In this document: piece by piece, positions 1 to 12,130 of the stretch
Numbering within the stretch: position 1 is the stretch's first letter
Layout: the number at the start of each line of letters is the position of its first letter
NCBI GenBank assembly: GCA_026122225.1
Contig: JANEZZ010001844.1
Coordinates: forward strand, 248,001 to 312,000
Source of the DNA: Heloderma charlesbogerti
Lineage: Eukaryota; Chordata; Lepidosauria; Squamata; Helodermatidae
Direction of reading: 5' to 3'
Length of the DNA: 64,000 nt
Notes under the pieces: model-generated
The model's input: only the letters and a program-made list of their open reading frames with translations
The model's database searches: none
Told to the model about the DNA's origin: nothing
Position numbers and translations under genes: made by a program

Positions 1-386
1 CCTAGACCTTTGCCCCAAGGTCCAGCCCTAACTGCACCACTGTTCCCTCTGTTGGGTCCCTTGTTACACTGGTGCACCCCCGCCCCCAGCAAGCTTACTT
101 GCTGGTGGTGGACAGCAGGAAGTGCTGCCATTTTAGTTTCCCACCATGCTTCAGAGTGAAGCTACTTTGGGATCATTATGGGTAATTAAAATGCCAGGTG
201 GTTTGCAGACCTAGCTGCCTGGCACTGGAAGCCCAAGACCTGAGTCAGGAGGGAGCCCTGCTGGGGTGCTTGGGCCCTGGCAGCAGCCCAATGGTACCAA
301 GTATTGATGCCAAACCTGGCATGACATCCCTTGTTTTGTGTTACAAATAACTGCATCCAAAAGATCCTAACCACCAAGATATATCT

Positions 387-520
387 GAGCCTTCTCCAAC
401 CTGGCACTCTCCAGATGTTCTGGACTTCAACTCCCATTATTCCAATGACTGTGCTGGCTGGGAATGATGGAAGTTGTTGTCCAACACATCTGGAGGGCAC
501 AAGGTTGAGGAAGGCTGATG
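387..520. mobile_element. hAT-like MITE (CTCCAGATGTTNTGGACT family)
   Basis: This is an inverted-repeat element of about 134 bp. The left part reads ccttctccaacctgg then ctccagatgttctggact. The right part is its complement, ending acatctggagggcac and aggaaggctg. About a dozen relatives lie in the window, several with 8-bp target duplications. This copy shows no clear duplication. Confidence 0.75.
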
Positions 521-1097
521 TATAACATTATTTTTGGATCCTAGTTTAAAAAATATTTTGCCTGGCCACAAAAGTGAAGATATGCCATGTTATATAACTC
601 AAGGCTCAAACATCCATTTGGCTTTTGGGTAGACCACAATGTTAAAAAATCACACCCACTGATAAACATATTTCAGAATTTGAAAGTGCTTCTCTTTGTT
701 GTTATTGTTTGTTAAATTTAAGATGACTGCTGAACTGATTTGTTATTTTATTTTGTTGTTTGCTTGTTTTCATAGAATTGTACAGATTATAAGATGCCTT
801 GAGAACCACTGCTTAGTAAACGGGATTCAAATATTTTAAATAAATGGAAGGATGAGATGAAACATGGAAAAGACTGGCACTGCCAGTTAGGCATCTAATA
901 CAATCCCTTCCAGTAACTCCCCTCCCAAATCCTCCAACCATTTCTATTTTCTGATGCAAGGATAAGTTGTCTCCTACTTCCTTACTCAACACAGAGTTTG
1001 TATGAGCAACCTGAATAAGTAGCTGAAGTATACACACCTTTGACCCCTCATTTACTTTTAGGCTAACTGCAATCATAAACTGCCATGAGACTGCCGC
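520..1097. other. Unassigned intronic DNA
   Basis: AT-rich sequence with no recognised repeat, exon or convincing reading frame. I see nothing structured beyond short A/T runs. Confidence 0.5.
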
Positions 1098-1600
1098 TTT
1101 GAGATGACCCAGCGAGGTCTTCATTCCCAGACTTAAGTTTTGGTGCAACACACGTTACTACTCGGCTCCCAGGTCAACACTCAGGAATAAGGAACTGTGA
1201 GGTTTGCTCCCCCAAATAAGCCTTGGATTGCCCCAATTCATACACCTCTTCTACAAGGAGATTGTCCCCTTTGAGATGACCCCATCCCAAAGCTTGATTT
1301 TTTGCATGAGTCACTCTCAAGTGTGGTGCCTCGTGTCAGTTCTCTCCCCACCCCCATATGCCTATGAATAATTAAAGGGGAGTGGTTGCTCCTTAAAATG
1401 AGTCTTGGGCCACCCCAAACTATACACCCTTGCCACCAGGACATGATACCCTACAAAATGGTCTATCATTGTGTCTGGCTTTCGGCTGGAGATGATCCCG
1501 AGCATTTCAAAGGAGACACTCTTCTGGTCATGGAGAGAATGGGGTGGCCCAAAGCTTACTTTCTGGGTGCAAAACATGCCATTCCTTATGCATGGTAAGG
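1098..1600. repeat. Cluster of diverged repeat units with an inverted repeat
   Basis: The phrase tttgagatgac recurs near 1098 and 1270, with a degraded copy near 1487. The stretch 1198-1290 resembles 1385-1470 (gctcc..aaatnagtcttgg.. ccacc/gcccc..atacaccc). The segment 1385-1470 is in turn imperfectly inverted at 1487-1577, sharing the core gggccacccca. This gives long ORFs on both strands that are not genes. It is probably an old foldback transposon or a tandem derivative of one. Confidence 0.4.
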
Positions 1601-2720
1601 AAATAATGTAATTGCTGCAGGGTTCAGAGTGACTTGCACAAAAATGAAGGTTCAGTCTGAATACAGCACTAAGACATTTTTAATTTTTTTTTTAGGGGAC
1701 AGCTTCCCAAAGGTAGGGATGTATGATCTGGGGTGTCTGAAAGGTTATTCTGCGGTATAGAGGAGTGTGTGATTCAGTTCCTTATTCAGGCTACTCACTC
1801 AACTTTGTGCTGAATAAAGAACTGTGAATGCGGAACCAGCTTGAGCCATGTGATGCAAGGCTAGGTTTGTAGGGCACTGGTTACGACACCTTGTAAGAGC
1901 GTCTGAAATACTTTCATTTTCTATGGGAATGGTAATGAGTCTGTCTCTGTCAGACAGCAGAGGATTCAAAGGGGGGCAACAACAAAGAAATAGGGAGAAC
2001 TAGAATAGGACAATTTTAGGTGACATGATTTGAAAGAACTGCAAGGTCACTAGTGTGAAAAATACAGCTTTGTAAAGGTTGATGATCAAAGATGGCTTCA
2101 AAGAGAATTCTAAAGCAAGGAATTTTTCAGCATCTCATACTAGGAAGATGATTTGGAGGAATAAATTTGTTGTCAACATCCATAGCCCTTTTTGGCTTGG
2201 ACAATTAGCCTTTAGAATTATTTGTTTGAGGAACACAGAAATGTCGTTTTTCTTCCAAATCTGTAGATATTGCTTGGCCTCCAAGCAAGTTGCTTGTTCT
2301 GTTATACATGGATATGTGATATGCTTGGGGGAATTTTCAGAAGTGTCCTCCATGTGCCTCCTTGCCCCTTCCATGCCACTGTACACTATGCCAGCCTTCT
2401 CAGTGAACATCCGTGCATGAACATCTGAAAGCGAAACTCTGTGAGCAACTGCTTGTGCATAGGCTTCCCCTTTCAGTCATCCACGTGCAGAAACTGGAGT
2501 GGGGCAGGGCATGATGTCAGGGGTAGTGCAAGGAGCTCAGCTCCATCCTTCCTGAGTTTGCCTATGCATAAGTGACACTTCTGAAAGGGGCGTCTGATGG
2601 GAATGTGGGCATGGATTAACATATACCCCATTTTCCCAGGGTGCAGATTCTGTGCATAAGCTCTAGCTACACTGGTCGGAACATGGCCTAAGTGGGGGAC
2701 ACTAGGCATGCCCTACTCTG
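1600..2720. other. Unassigned intronic DNA
   Basis: No exon or recognisable repeat seen. Open stretches at 2079-2420 lack any known domain and overlap frames on the opposite strand. Confidence 0.45.
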
Positions 2721-2726
2721 CCTCTA

Positions 2727-2776
2727 CTCTCTCTCTCTCGCACACGTGTGTGTGCGTGCCCACACACGCACGCACA
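2727..2776. repeat. Compound microsatellite (CT)n-(GT/CA)n
   Basis: A short (CT)n run is followed by alternating GT and CA purine-pyrimidine blocks. Confidence 0.9.
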
Positions 2777-2844
2777 ATCTGTACAGGGCTTACAGTGTCA
2801 AGTATGTGAGCAGACCCGCCTTTTTGTAAGGGCTTTAAGTAGAG

Positions 2845-3437
2845 GACTTAATGGGGGAGTTAGAAAAAGCGCAGAAAAGGGCAACCAAAACGACCCTCCT
2901 ATGAGGAAAGGTTACATCATGTGGGGCTGTTTGAGTTAGGAAAAAAGCAAGTAAGGGGAGACCTGACAGAGGTGTATAAAACTATGCACAGTGTGGAGAA
3001 ATTGGGTAGGGAGACATTTTTCACCCTCTCTCATAATACAGGGACCCAACAGGGTCATCCCATGAAGCTGCTTGGTGGGAGATTCAGGACAGATAAAAGG
3101 AAGTACTTCTTCACACAGTGCATACTTAAACTATAGAATTTAAGATGTGGTGATGGCCACCAATTTGGATGGTTTTAAAAGGGGATTAGACAAATTCATG
3201 GAGGACAAGGCCATCAGTGGCTAGTTAACTAATAGCTACTAATCTCCATACGGTATCAGAGACTGTATGCCTCTCAATTCCAGGTCCTGAGAAGCACGAG
3301 TAGGAGGGTGCCATTTTGTGCCTGTCCTGCTTGTGGGCTTCCCACAGCAATCTGGTTGGCCTCCTCTGTGGGAACAGAATGCTGGACTAGATATGCCTTT
3401 GGTCTGATCCAGTAGGGCTCCTCTTACATTCTTATAT
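2845..3437 (+). mobile_element. CR1-clade LINE 3' end, 5'-truncated
   Basis: The sequence carries the C-terminal ORF2 signature of CR1-like elements. Conceptual fragments read RGDLTEVYKTMHSVEKLGRE and GGRFRTDKRKYFF. It continues into the 3' UTR (lattagacaaattcatggagg type, then ctggactagatatgcctttgg) and ends with the typical cttacattctta. Several frameshifts make it a dead copy. The same 3' UTR recurs at 22336, 25285 and 56676. Confidence 0.85.
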
Positions 3438-4440
3438 ACAAGAGCACATCTCGGATCCTTGCTTTTTATCTCTTCCCCTCCACCCATCTCTTCTCACTCC
3501 TACTGAAATCTCAAATGGCACTTCTGGTCTCACAATTCCTTCTTTGGGAAGCAATAGATTATTTACATTTACATGAGTACACATCATCTTGAGCCCCCCC
3601 CCCATTTCATCCAGCAGAAGGAAGGTATACTGCTTCTGTTTCATATCATGGCTGCAAAATCCTGTTGTATCCTATACTTGACAAACAATGTCCTTGAGTC
3701 TGTCAGACGACAACAGGTCACAATCTGCCAGGTTGTATTAGAATCTTGTTTGGATCAGCAAGTTGAACACCCGTAGCTTGCTCTTAAAAATATCCCCGTC
3801 TGTATCTGCATTTTCAAAGAAGCAGACAGATGTCCATATGAGAAAAGTCAAGCTGGAGTAAATTTAGATTTCTGGTGTTATGGAATGTTATTGGCTCATC
3901 TCCCTTGATAATTTCAATATGGATTTTATTGGCGATTAATAGAGCATCAGAATTTGTAAGCTTTTGCAAACAAAACACTTCAAAATGGTACAGATCTCTA
4001 TACTCAACTAGTTTTAAAATGCATAAATCCCTTTAATGTTGCTAGCATTATTATGGTATGTACTAAGTATACAGATTTTGCTACTGTTTTAACACATTCG
4101 TAATCAAAACTATTTTTTTAATCCTCAAGTGGCAAGTCATATTTGTTTTAGTAATCCAAATCATGCTAAATGACTACCAAAAGTTTTACTGTAAACCCTA
4201 AAAATCCTACAATAAAGAATCAGGGGTTGGCAATGTCTTGGTCTAACAGCTTTTATTCCTACTGTTTGGGAGATAAAGCTATGGCTCTTTCTTAGTTCTT
4301 TCCATAAAAAGTTCTGAACTGTTGCCTGGTTTGGATGTGGGCTAACAAGCTGAGGCTCAATCAAGACAGAGGTACATTTGGTCTGTAGATAAACTAATCT
4401 GGATTTGGGGTACAGCCTATTCTAGATGGGGCTTCACTCC
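3438..4440. other. Unassigned intronic DNA
   Basis: AT-rich sequence without recognised repeats or exons. A short poly-C tract (3594-3603) is the only notable feature. Confidence 0.45.
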
Positions 4441-4449
4441 CTCTGAAGT

Positions 4450-5128
4450 TCACGTTTGCAAGTTGGTGGACCCAGTACTGGCTTGTGCACCAGTTGTGCT
4501 CCTTCCTGGGGAAGGCAGATCTGGCCACAGTGATCCATGCTTTAATTATCTCCCATTTAGACTACTGCAACACACTCTATATGGGGCTTTCCTTAAAGAG
4601 TGTTTGGAAACTGCAATGGCCAGATTGCTCCCTGGTGTCCTCTTTGCTGACCATATCACACCAGCCCTGTGCCAACTACACTGGCTTCCAGTCTGTTGCT
4701 GGGCACAATTCAAGATGCTGGTGCTTAAATATAAAGCCCTAAAGAGTTTGAAGCCAGGATATTTGAAGTCTGACCATAGTTTAAGATCTGTTTCAGAGGC
4801 TCTGTTACATGTCCCGCCACCAAGAGATGTTATGTTGGTGGGAATGTGGGACAGGGCCTTCTCTGAGGCAGCACCCCAGTCGTGAAACTTCCTCCCTACA
4901 GAGGCTAGATTGGCTTTTTCCTTGTTTAGTTTTAGGAGAGCTGTTAAAGGTCTTTTGTTCTTCCTGCATTTTAACGTGTTTAAATGTAATTCTATACTCT
5001 GTTTTTAAAGATGGGTTTGCTTCCCATTTTTATTTGTTTAGTATGTTCTTTATTGTGATACTGTTTTATATGTTTTAATTTGGGGGGCCTTTGGGGAGCC
5101 AAAAGGTGGCTAATCAATATTTTTATTA
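4450..5128 (+). pseudogene. L2-clade LINE, C-terminus of ORF2 and 3' UTR
   Basis: In two frames the sequence encodes the conserved L2 tail. ATVIHALIISHLDYCNTLY is followed by HITPALCQLHWLPV and FKMLVLKYKAL, then PPPRDVMLVGMWDRAFSEAAPQ. A frameshift near 4570-4620 and stops break it. An AT-rich 3' UTR with ggggagccaaaaggtggctaat and aataaa-like sequence follows. This is a decayed, 5'-truncated insertion. Confidence 0.85.
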
Positions 5129-5202
5129 AACAAGTAAAAGATCAGTCATAGGTTTCTGCTTATCTTCATAGAGGTTTTATAAAATATGCAGTGGTCTACT
5201 GT

Positions 5203-5290
5203 AGCCTTCCCCAACCTTGTGCTCCGCAGATGTGTTGGGCTACAAGTCCCTCACCCCAGCCAACCGACATGACTGAGAAAATGGTGGGAT
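5203..5290. mobile_element. Partial hAT-like MITE
   Basis: Left half of the family seen at 16156 and 57149: gccttccccaacctt, then cagatgtgttgggctacaa. The right half is missing. Confidence 0.65.
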
Positions 5291-5974
5291 TTGTGCAAAT
5301 CAGTCCTGTGCAATGTTTTGAAGGTTTCCACCCCCTTTTAAAACTTGCCTTTGGTTCTTGTAAAATCCCTGGAGCATTTACATGGGAGTAAATCTCTCAG
5401 TCCAAGCCTGCGCAGCCATAGCAGGGAGGGTGGGGAGATCCTTTTGCAATCTCTGCCTGGACCCTAGCCAGCATGCTCTCAAACGTAAGCAAGCCAGGTG
5501 AAATTCCAGTGGAGTTCACTGGGGGAGGGTTGGTCCCCACAGCACGCTAATCCAGATGCCAGATTTGGCTCCTGAAGTGCGAAAGTGTATTCAGGCAGAG
5601 CAACCCTATACACAAGTTAGACCGGCAGGAGGTGAGTGGAGATAAGTGGCTGCTATGCTGGTAGAGTGGCCACCTCTCCCCAAGAGGTGGCAACACAGAC
5701 CTGAGGTGGAAATGGTATAAGGACAACAGCCACAGCATCTGTTTAAGAACCGCAGCCACAGCACCGGTGTGCATCAATGGGGTACTGTGCTGGTGATAAT
5801 GCCCACATGCTCACAAACAGAAGGAGCCAATAAACCTACAATGATGTGGACACACCCCTGCATCACCACACTCACGAAACGTTGCCAGAGCACCCCAACT
5901 CTCTCACCCCCAGGGGTTCAGCTTGATGACTGCGCCAGCCTACTGGCACTCTGAGGTCATCAGCAGAGGCCTTT

Positions 5975-6350
5975 CTTCCCTGCCTATGGCCAAGGGCAGT
6001 TAGGCTGGCGGATACAAGGGAGAGGGTCTTTTCAGTGGTGGCCCTCACCTCTGGAATTGGGCTCATCAGCACCCCTGTTTGGAGGTCTTTAGGAAGGCTC
6101 TGAAGACCCACCTGTTTTCACTGGCCTTTCCATAGTTTGAGGGCTGTAGGTTTTATTGGTATCTGTTCTTTTTTTTTAATAGCAGCTTTACTGAATATTG
6201 ATTGATTTTTCTATTGTATTTGTTTTGCATAGTATTTATTTACTGATTGGATTTGTACCCCACCTTTGTACCAGGAAAAAAGGCACTAAAGGAGGCCACT
6301 TTTATCTTGTATGCCTCCTTAAGAGGGTTCATCCCATAAAGGTGGCCTAA
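5975..6350 (+). mobile_element. L2-clade LINE 3' end
   Basis: Contains the ORF2 tail equivalent to ERVFSVVALTSGIG and the downstream leucine-rich end. An AT-rich 3' UTR follows, ending ttggatttgtaccccaccttt. Truncated and frameshifted. Confidence 0.7.
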
Positions 6351-6639
6351 AAATCATCCCACATACATACATATAGCCCTGCAACTGCCAATCCCAGGCC
6401 TAATCCCCTTATGCTGCTCACAACCGCCACTTTGGAGCACAACGAACAAAGGGAAAGAAGGGGAGTCTATGAGTTGCAGCATACACATAGCACCTTGGGC
6501 AGGATGGCTGCAGAGAGCACAGACAGCCCTCCCAGGTCAAGGTTTTAAGACCCAGCCTGGGAGGAAAAGACTTTTGTTGAGCAGCCAAAGGGAAGGGGCA
6601 TGACAGGAACAAAGGGAACATGTTGACAGCAGCAACAGC

Positions 6640-6725
6640 CTCCAGTGCATCATTCCCTGCCAGCTGGGGGATTCTGGATTTGTAGTCTAAACATCTGGAG
6701 AGCACCAGGTTGGGGAAGACTGCCC
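6640..6725. mobile_element. Partial hAT-like MITE, right half
   Basis: ggatttgtagtctaaacatctggagagcaccaggttggggaagactg matches the right arm of the family. The left arm is degraded. Confidence 0.6.
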
Positions 6726-6849
6726 TAGGATATGGGAATGGGAAGCAGGAGATGGGAGGTCAAGCCCCACCAGGGGGATGGAGGGGGATGCTCCCACTCA
6801 CTTTTTGCACGCCTGGCAAAAATGGCAGCAAAAAGCACATCTGAGGCAA

Positions 6850-6932
6850 AAGAGAAAGGGTTCCCAGGACTCAAACCCACACTGTGAGCTCTGCAGAGCA
6901 GCTCCATAACCACTTAGCTACCGCAGCAGTAA
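6850..6932 (-). repeat. tRNA-like sequence, probably an old SINE head
   Basis: Read on the minus strand it has an A-box-like tagctaagtgg and a B-box ggtttgagtcc about 45 nt apart, in tRNA-like spacing. I do not recognise the family. No matching acceptor stem or SINE tail was found, so a functional tRNA is unlikely. Confidence 0.4.
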
Positions 6933-7640
6933 AAAACCAGATACATCATGGGACATTTGTCTTCCCTCAACCCGTAGCTTCAAGACCCAGTCACAGAAGC
7001 CAGGAGTACAGGGGCTGCAGGAAAGATCCATAGGCAGGTGGAACAGTTCATGTTTTACATGTGTGTGTGTCCCAGGTTAAAATCCAGGGTACCGTTCCAC
7101 ACTAGGAACAGCAGGGAGATGAGGATTCTTGTGTTTGCTCTGATTTTGTAATAAATTGTTGTAGCTGTTTTGTGTAATGGTAATTTTCTCGGTCACTTGG
7201 AGCGTGCCAATGGAAATAATTACTAATAAGTGGTAATAGATGTATGTTTTGCCAAGCCTCGAGAGATGAGTCAGGAAGACTGGGAACACCAAGCCCACCA
7301 TCTCTCTCTCTGTCTCTGTCTCTCTCTCTTTTCTGTTGTTGCAGGACTGGACTCTTCCCAAGGTCTTTGGCCAATTAGCGTGTGGGTTTGAGACAAGCCA
7401 ACTAGGGAGATTTCTGTAAATAGGATTTGCCAGCAGGAGGAAAATGAGTGATCACATCCAGGTCAGCATGGCCTCAAACCCCGTGGTATAAAGGCTGATT
7501 GACATTTGCATTAGAGAATTCCAGAAGAACCGGTTTCTAGTCTCCTAAGGGATACAAATACACAACCATTTTCCTGGAAAGGATTGGTCCAGGAAAGAGG
7601 TCCTTTTCAGTTCGTGGCAGTCAGAAACAGACAATGCAGC
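6933..7640. other. Unassigned intronic DNA with short (CT)n
   Basis: A (CTCTGT)n tract lies at about 7303-7331. The rest shows no recognised repeat and could contain single-copy sequence. Confidence 0.45.
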
Positions 7641-7649
7641 GCTCTCGCG

Positions 7650-7705
<56 letters not shown>

Positions 7706-7738
7706 CTGTCTGTCTGTCTCACTCACTCACACTCACAT
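7641..7738. repeat. Compound microsatellite (CT)n(GT)n(CTGT)n(CACT)n
   Basis: A 98-bp run of four successive simple-repeat units. It produces a spurious serine/leucine/valine-cysteine ORF. Confidence 0.95.
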
Positions 7739-7739
7739 T

Positions 7740-8228
7740 TCCTCTCTGCTTTGCTGGCTTGTTTTAAATTGGAATACGAGGCTTAACAAAAATGGAAGCT
7801 GGCCAGATCTTAGAAACTGGGGCCAATATAGACCCCATGTGTGACAAACACTCTCTTCCCACTTCAGTGGCAATTGAATTAAGTTGGAGAACACTGACTG
7901 GGAAGTTAGCATGAGTAGAATAGAATAATGCATAACATTTATAGTTTGGCATCTAGAGGAGTGGTTTGTGTACTCCCTCCCCTATCACCTATCCAAGACA
8001 CAGACCTGGGTGACATTTAATGACCACCCAGGGCATGCGTTGTTGCCTTACTCAGAGTTTGCCCATAATTTGTCTGCCAGATGATTGGGCAAAGCGCAGG
8101 TTTTTTCAATTCTTGGGTTGTTTGATTCCCTCCTCCCTTGGCCTGCTCTCTCCCTGTATCCCAAATGCCTTTATGGTGCTGTAGTACAGGCATGCAGAGC
8201 AGCCATTTAGTTTACCACTCATGCCTGC
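7740..8228. other. Unassigned intronic DNA
   Basis: No repeat or exon recognised. Confidence 0.45.
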
Positions 8229-8475
8229 CATCTCTGCAGCCTGGCAAAACAACCTATGAATAATCCATGGTGTTTGCATGTAATAACAACCCACAATTAA
8301 AACAACCCAGAGTTCACAACCCAACAACTAATCATGTGTTCTCTTCCTGAGTTGTTTGTGATTAACAGTCCATAGTTAACCCATAGTTCCAGGTTCGCAT
8401 GTGATGACAACCCAAGATTCAACATCTCATACTCAACCCATACTCTGGGTTGTTGTTATGTGTGAACCAGATCAT
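8229..8475. mobile_element. MITE of the (CTGGTTCACACATAA) 'aacaacccagag' family
   Basis: The motif acaacccagag recurs in both orientations within the element. It ends gttgttatgtgtgaaccag. The segment 8402-8474, inverted, aligns closely with 57815-57905. The same terminal motif occurs at 38865-39225 and 60235-60620, defining a non-autonomous family. Confidence 0.55.
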
Positions 8476-9690
8476 CTTTTCCCTGTCTACAGTGCATTGT
8501 CTGAAGGGCGTGTTGTAGTGACCCTGGCAGGGCTATATAGGATAGTAGGCTTGCATACAGCAGACATCAGTGACAGCATGTGAGTTTATTATTTCCAGCA
8601 TCCTCTGTGACATCTCAGGGAGCCTGGGGCTGCCCTACTTGAATCACATGGTGTGTCTGTATTGTTCTGGTGTTCTGCAAAGAGACTCCTGGTAGATGAG
8701 AGAGTTAAATATAACAGACTTTTATTTTTTTTACAAAATGAGGCCTACACATCTCTATATTCCAGCCAGCCACACCCAAGAGTCAACTCTCCAAGGGCCT
8801 CCTGGGTCATGGCTGTTTCTCTTAAAGGGACCACACATTAGATGTTCAGCTAGGTACATAAATTACAGTGTCTGCTTCCCTCAGCCATCACATACTGAAG
8901 GATGAGAACAGCCTCTAAAAATGTGCCACCTCACACAGCCGCTAGGAATAACGAGGAGCCACTGGTTACACTGTGGCCTAGCATGCGTTGGGGTAAATGA
9001 CATCTAGCCTTTTGGAAACAGTAGACATGGCTCAGAAACTCATAGAAGGAGGTTTGTTTGAAAGTTGGCAAAGCCCAACATTCCTTAGGCCCAGGGTCCC
9101 TTCCCCCACCCCATAATGCTTCTTGTATAACTGGAATTGGAGAAGCTTGAATTCTTATAGCGCAAAATCTGGGATTGCTCTCTGTCAGCTAAGGGGAGGC
9201 ATTTGGTTTGTGCCCTCAGGCTGTGAGAATCTCATATTGATGTATGTAACCTCCTGGGACAACTTAGTATAGTTAAATGCAAGGGCAAAAAATAATAATA
9301 ATTGGGCTCCATAAGGCTGTCTGTCAGATGTTTCTATTTTTAAAGATTATCTATGGGTATTTTTGAGGTTAATAGTCTCCAGTGGCTTGATACTATTGTT
9401 ACCAATCGGGCCTTCTGGATGGCAGGGGCAGAAAAGAAAAGCTTCGGGCCAGTTAAAATCTTTAAAATCTTGAAAAAGATTCATTGTGCACCCAGAAGGA
9501 CTTGTAGCTAAACTTAACCAGATAGCCTTGCAGTGTGAACCAATTACTAGCCTGCATTTGGAAAAATTCTTTACAAGGATTAGCATACCAAATGTTAAAT
9601 CCTCAAGAAATTCAGTCAACTGTATATTGGTCTCAGTAGTTCCTAGACCGTGTGCTGGACCATGCTAATGTGCTGCATGAGAACTTTGGT
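8476..9690. other. Unassigned intronic DNA
   Basis: No recognised repeat or exon, apart from a short A-rich (ataat)n at about 9290-9300. A degraded tRNA-SINE-like phrase (tagttcagtggtagag) lies at about 9696-9712. Confidence 0.4.
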
Positions 9691-9760
9691 AAGGGTAGTT
9701 CAGTGGTAGAGAAGGTCCCAGTTGCAATAATAATAACTAAAAAAAGAAAAGAAGAGACAA

Positions 9761-10111
9761 AACAGAATGGAATGCAAAAACAGAATGTGTTCTCAAAGCT
9801 TCCAATTAAAATACACACTTTTTTTTTTAAACTTAACCCAGCATGATTTGGAATGAAGAGCCCCTCTGTCAGGGATAATTTTACAATCCCAAATTCTAGG
9901 AGTAGGCTAAACCAGCTTCCAAAGATGGTGGCTCTCTCTGATACCAGAATGAAGGCCACCATGTTTGGAAGCTGGCTTAGCCTGTTCCTAGAATTTGGGA
10001 TTGTAAGATTACCCCTGACGAAGGAGCTCTTCATTCCAAATTGTGTGGCATTCAGTAAAAAATGTTTTAATTGGCAACTTTGAGAACACATTCCCTTCTT
10101 GCATTCTGTCC
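9761..10111. mobile_element. Foldback element, long imperfect palindrome
   Basis: The left arm (9761-9932) is inverted in the right arm (9956-10111) with about 85-90% identity by eye. Examples are ggaatgaagagc/gctcttcattcc, caatcccaaattctagg/cctagaatttgggattg and gaatgtgttctcaaag/ctttgagaacacattc. The loop is about 23 bp. An apparent 184-codon ORF on the minus strand runs through it and is an artefact of the palindrome. No transposase is present. Confidence 0.8.
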
Positions 10112-10138
10112 CAGGTTTAATACCCAGCAGTTTTAAAA

Positions 10139-10278
10139 CAGGGGTGGACAACTTATGATCCTCCAGGGTTTTTTTTTTGGCTGACATCTCCCATCAGCCC
10201 TAGCCAGCAAAGCCAATAGTGAGGGTAATGGGAGTTGTAGGTCAAAATATCTGGAGGGCCACAAGTTGCCCATATCTG
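10139..10278. mobile_element. hAT-like MITE with 8-bp target-site duplication
   Basis: The TIR starts CAGGGGTGGACAACTT and the right end is its approximate inverse. The internal sequence is of the ctcccatcagccctagccag type. It is flanked by ttttaaaa (10131-10138) and atttaaaa (10279-10286), a 7/8 match. An 8-bp duplication with a CAG-starting TIR is the hAT hallmark. Confidence 0.85.
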
Positions 10279-10286
10279 ATTTAAAA

Positions 10287-11990
10287 GGATCAGGTGGCAG
10301 GTTATGGGAAAAGCTGTCTAGTGCAGCAGCATCCTTTTTCCAATGGAGGCTAACAAGACACTTCCGAGAAACTATTGAACACAAGCTACCATTTAGCTAT
10401 GATGGCTAATAGTAATTGATAAACCATTTCTTTATGAAACCTGTGGAAGCCTCTATTTAAGGGCATAAGATTTTCCCAATAGGTTTCCTCTGAGGAGTGG
10501 ATTATTCTGCTGCATCTTGAGTGACTGAATCATCCAAATGACTGAATCATCCAATTGTACCCAGTGCATAGATTGGGTATTCAATATAGGAATATACATT
10601 CCAGACTGTACCTGTTTAGCTGGTAGAATAAGAAGAGCATTAAAAAAAGAATTGGTATCAGATCTTAACAAGGTTTACATATGCTTGGTTGAGAAATGGT
10701 AGTGTTTTTGGATATATGTTTGATAGTGGAAAATTTGCATCCTAGAGGTAGAAATCTGTAGAAAAATGTACAATTTTGTTTCCAAAATACTTTAGTGAGG
10801 CTTTTATCCAGTTGCACTAACTGAAGAGGTTTGCCAATGACCTTTTCCCTTCACTTTCCATCTACTATGGACTGATATCTTCATAATGTAAAATGCATGC
10901 TCTGATTTTTCAGCGGAGAAATCAGCTTTTGCTGTTCGGAGACTTGCACAGCAAAACGAGCACCTTGAATTGTATTTGGAAGGCTAGAGTATTCTTTTTC
11001 TCCTCAGAACAGAAAACAAAGTACTTATGAATAGATGTAATGGTGTGTGGGGGGGTGTGATCTTCCAGGAATATTTGGCCATGTATGAAGAATGCCTTGT
11101 ATTTAGCCTTCCTGAAGTCTTCCAGGCACAATTCAAGGCACTGTTTTTTAACTGAATATTCATGAATGGTCTCATGGAACTCCATACAACTGATGATAAT
11201 GAAGTCCTGTGGGTGGCATAATATTTATCACCAGTATTTAATCTTTTGGCCCATGTGGTATGAGACCGTCTTCGGGTCAGGGAAATGTTTTGTCATACAT
11301 CATAGCATTTATTGTCACTGCAAATAACAGTATGATATTTGGCCACATAAACATCCTTGTAGATGTAATGACACTGGCAGTGTATCAACAACATTAGAAT
11401 TGCTATGAAAAAATGGTTTTGGTATAATATTGACTGTTTGACTGTTATTCTTTGAGGTATAGTTTGGGCCGTGACAGATCAATAAAGAATACACACACAC
11501 ACGAACGCACATGCAAAAACATGTACAATCCCTTCCCCCCTGCCCCTACCCTTGAATGCCAACCTGCTTTGTTAAGTTCCCTTTGACTTTTATTGGTTGG
11601 GTTCACAGAGGGATAAATAGTACATTGACTCTCAAGAGATAGTTTAAAAAAATTAAGAAGGGTTCATGTCAGTTGATGATTGCAGTCTACAACCTGTAAT
11701 GTATATATATTTTAAAATCCTCTTTCTCCCCTCCTCTTTGTCTTTGGATTTCCCCATCTGTTCCTCCCTTCCATCCCTTCCTTTCCAAGCTTCAGAAAAC
11801 CTCCTAAGAAACATGGAAAGAGAATCATGGTGACTATCTGAGGTCGTTCTCCAGACTTGTCGTGATAGTGACATGAGACTCTTTCTTTACTTCTGGTGGT
11901 GCTGGGAGGTTGGGAGTGGCAGTGTGTACAGCCATGATAGCACACTAGTGCTCTTTCTAGTCCAGTGGCAGAGAGAATGTGCTGCAACCG
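10287..11990. other. Unassigned intronic DNA
   Basis: No exon or clear repeat. The segment contains a polypyrimidine stretch near 11725-11790 and a short (CA)n near 11493-11502. Confidence 0.45.
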
Positions 11991-12019
11991 GCCTATTCCC
12001 TCAGAGATAGTTGCTTCTC

Positions 12020-12130
12020 ATGTCAACAGTGACCTGGTTTGCCCAACACAGCATGACTCATCATGGGTGATTTAAACCACAATGAACCCCCCACTTGGAG
12101 GTTGGCGTGTCATGTGAACCTGGCGAGCAT
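12020..12130. mobile_element. Short MITE fragment with inverted ends
   Basis: gacctggtttgcccaacacagcatg at the left is roughly inverted at the right (ggcgtgtcatgtgaacctgg). The ends resemble the ctggttcacacat family. Confidence 0.45.

Noticed and set aside
9633..10187. 184-codon ORF on the minus strand
   Set aside because: It runs through both arms of the foldback element. The translation repeats itself in mirror fashion and has no domain.
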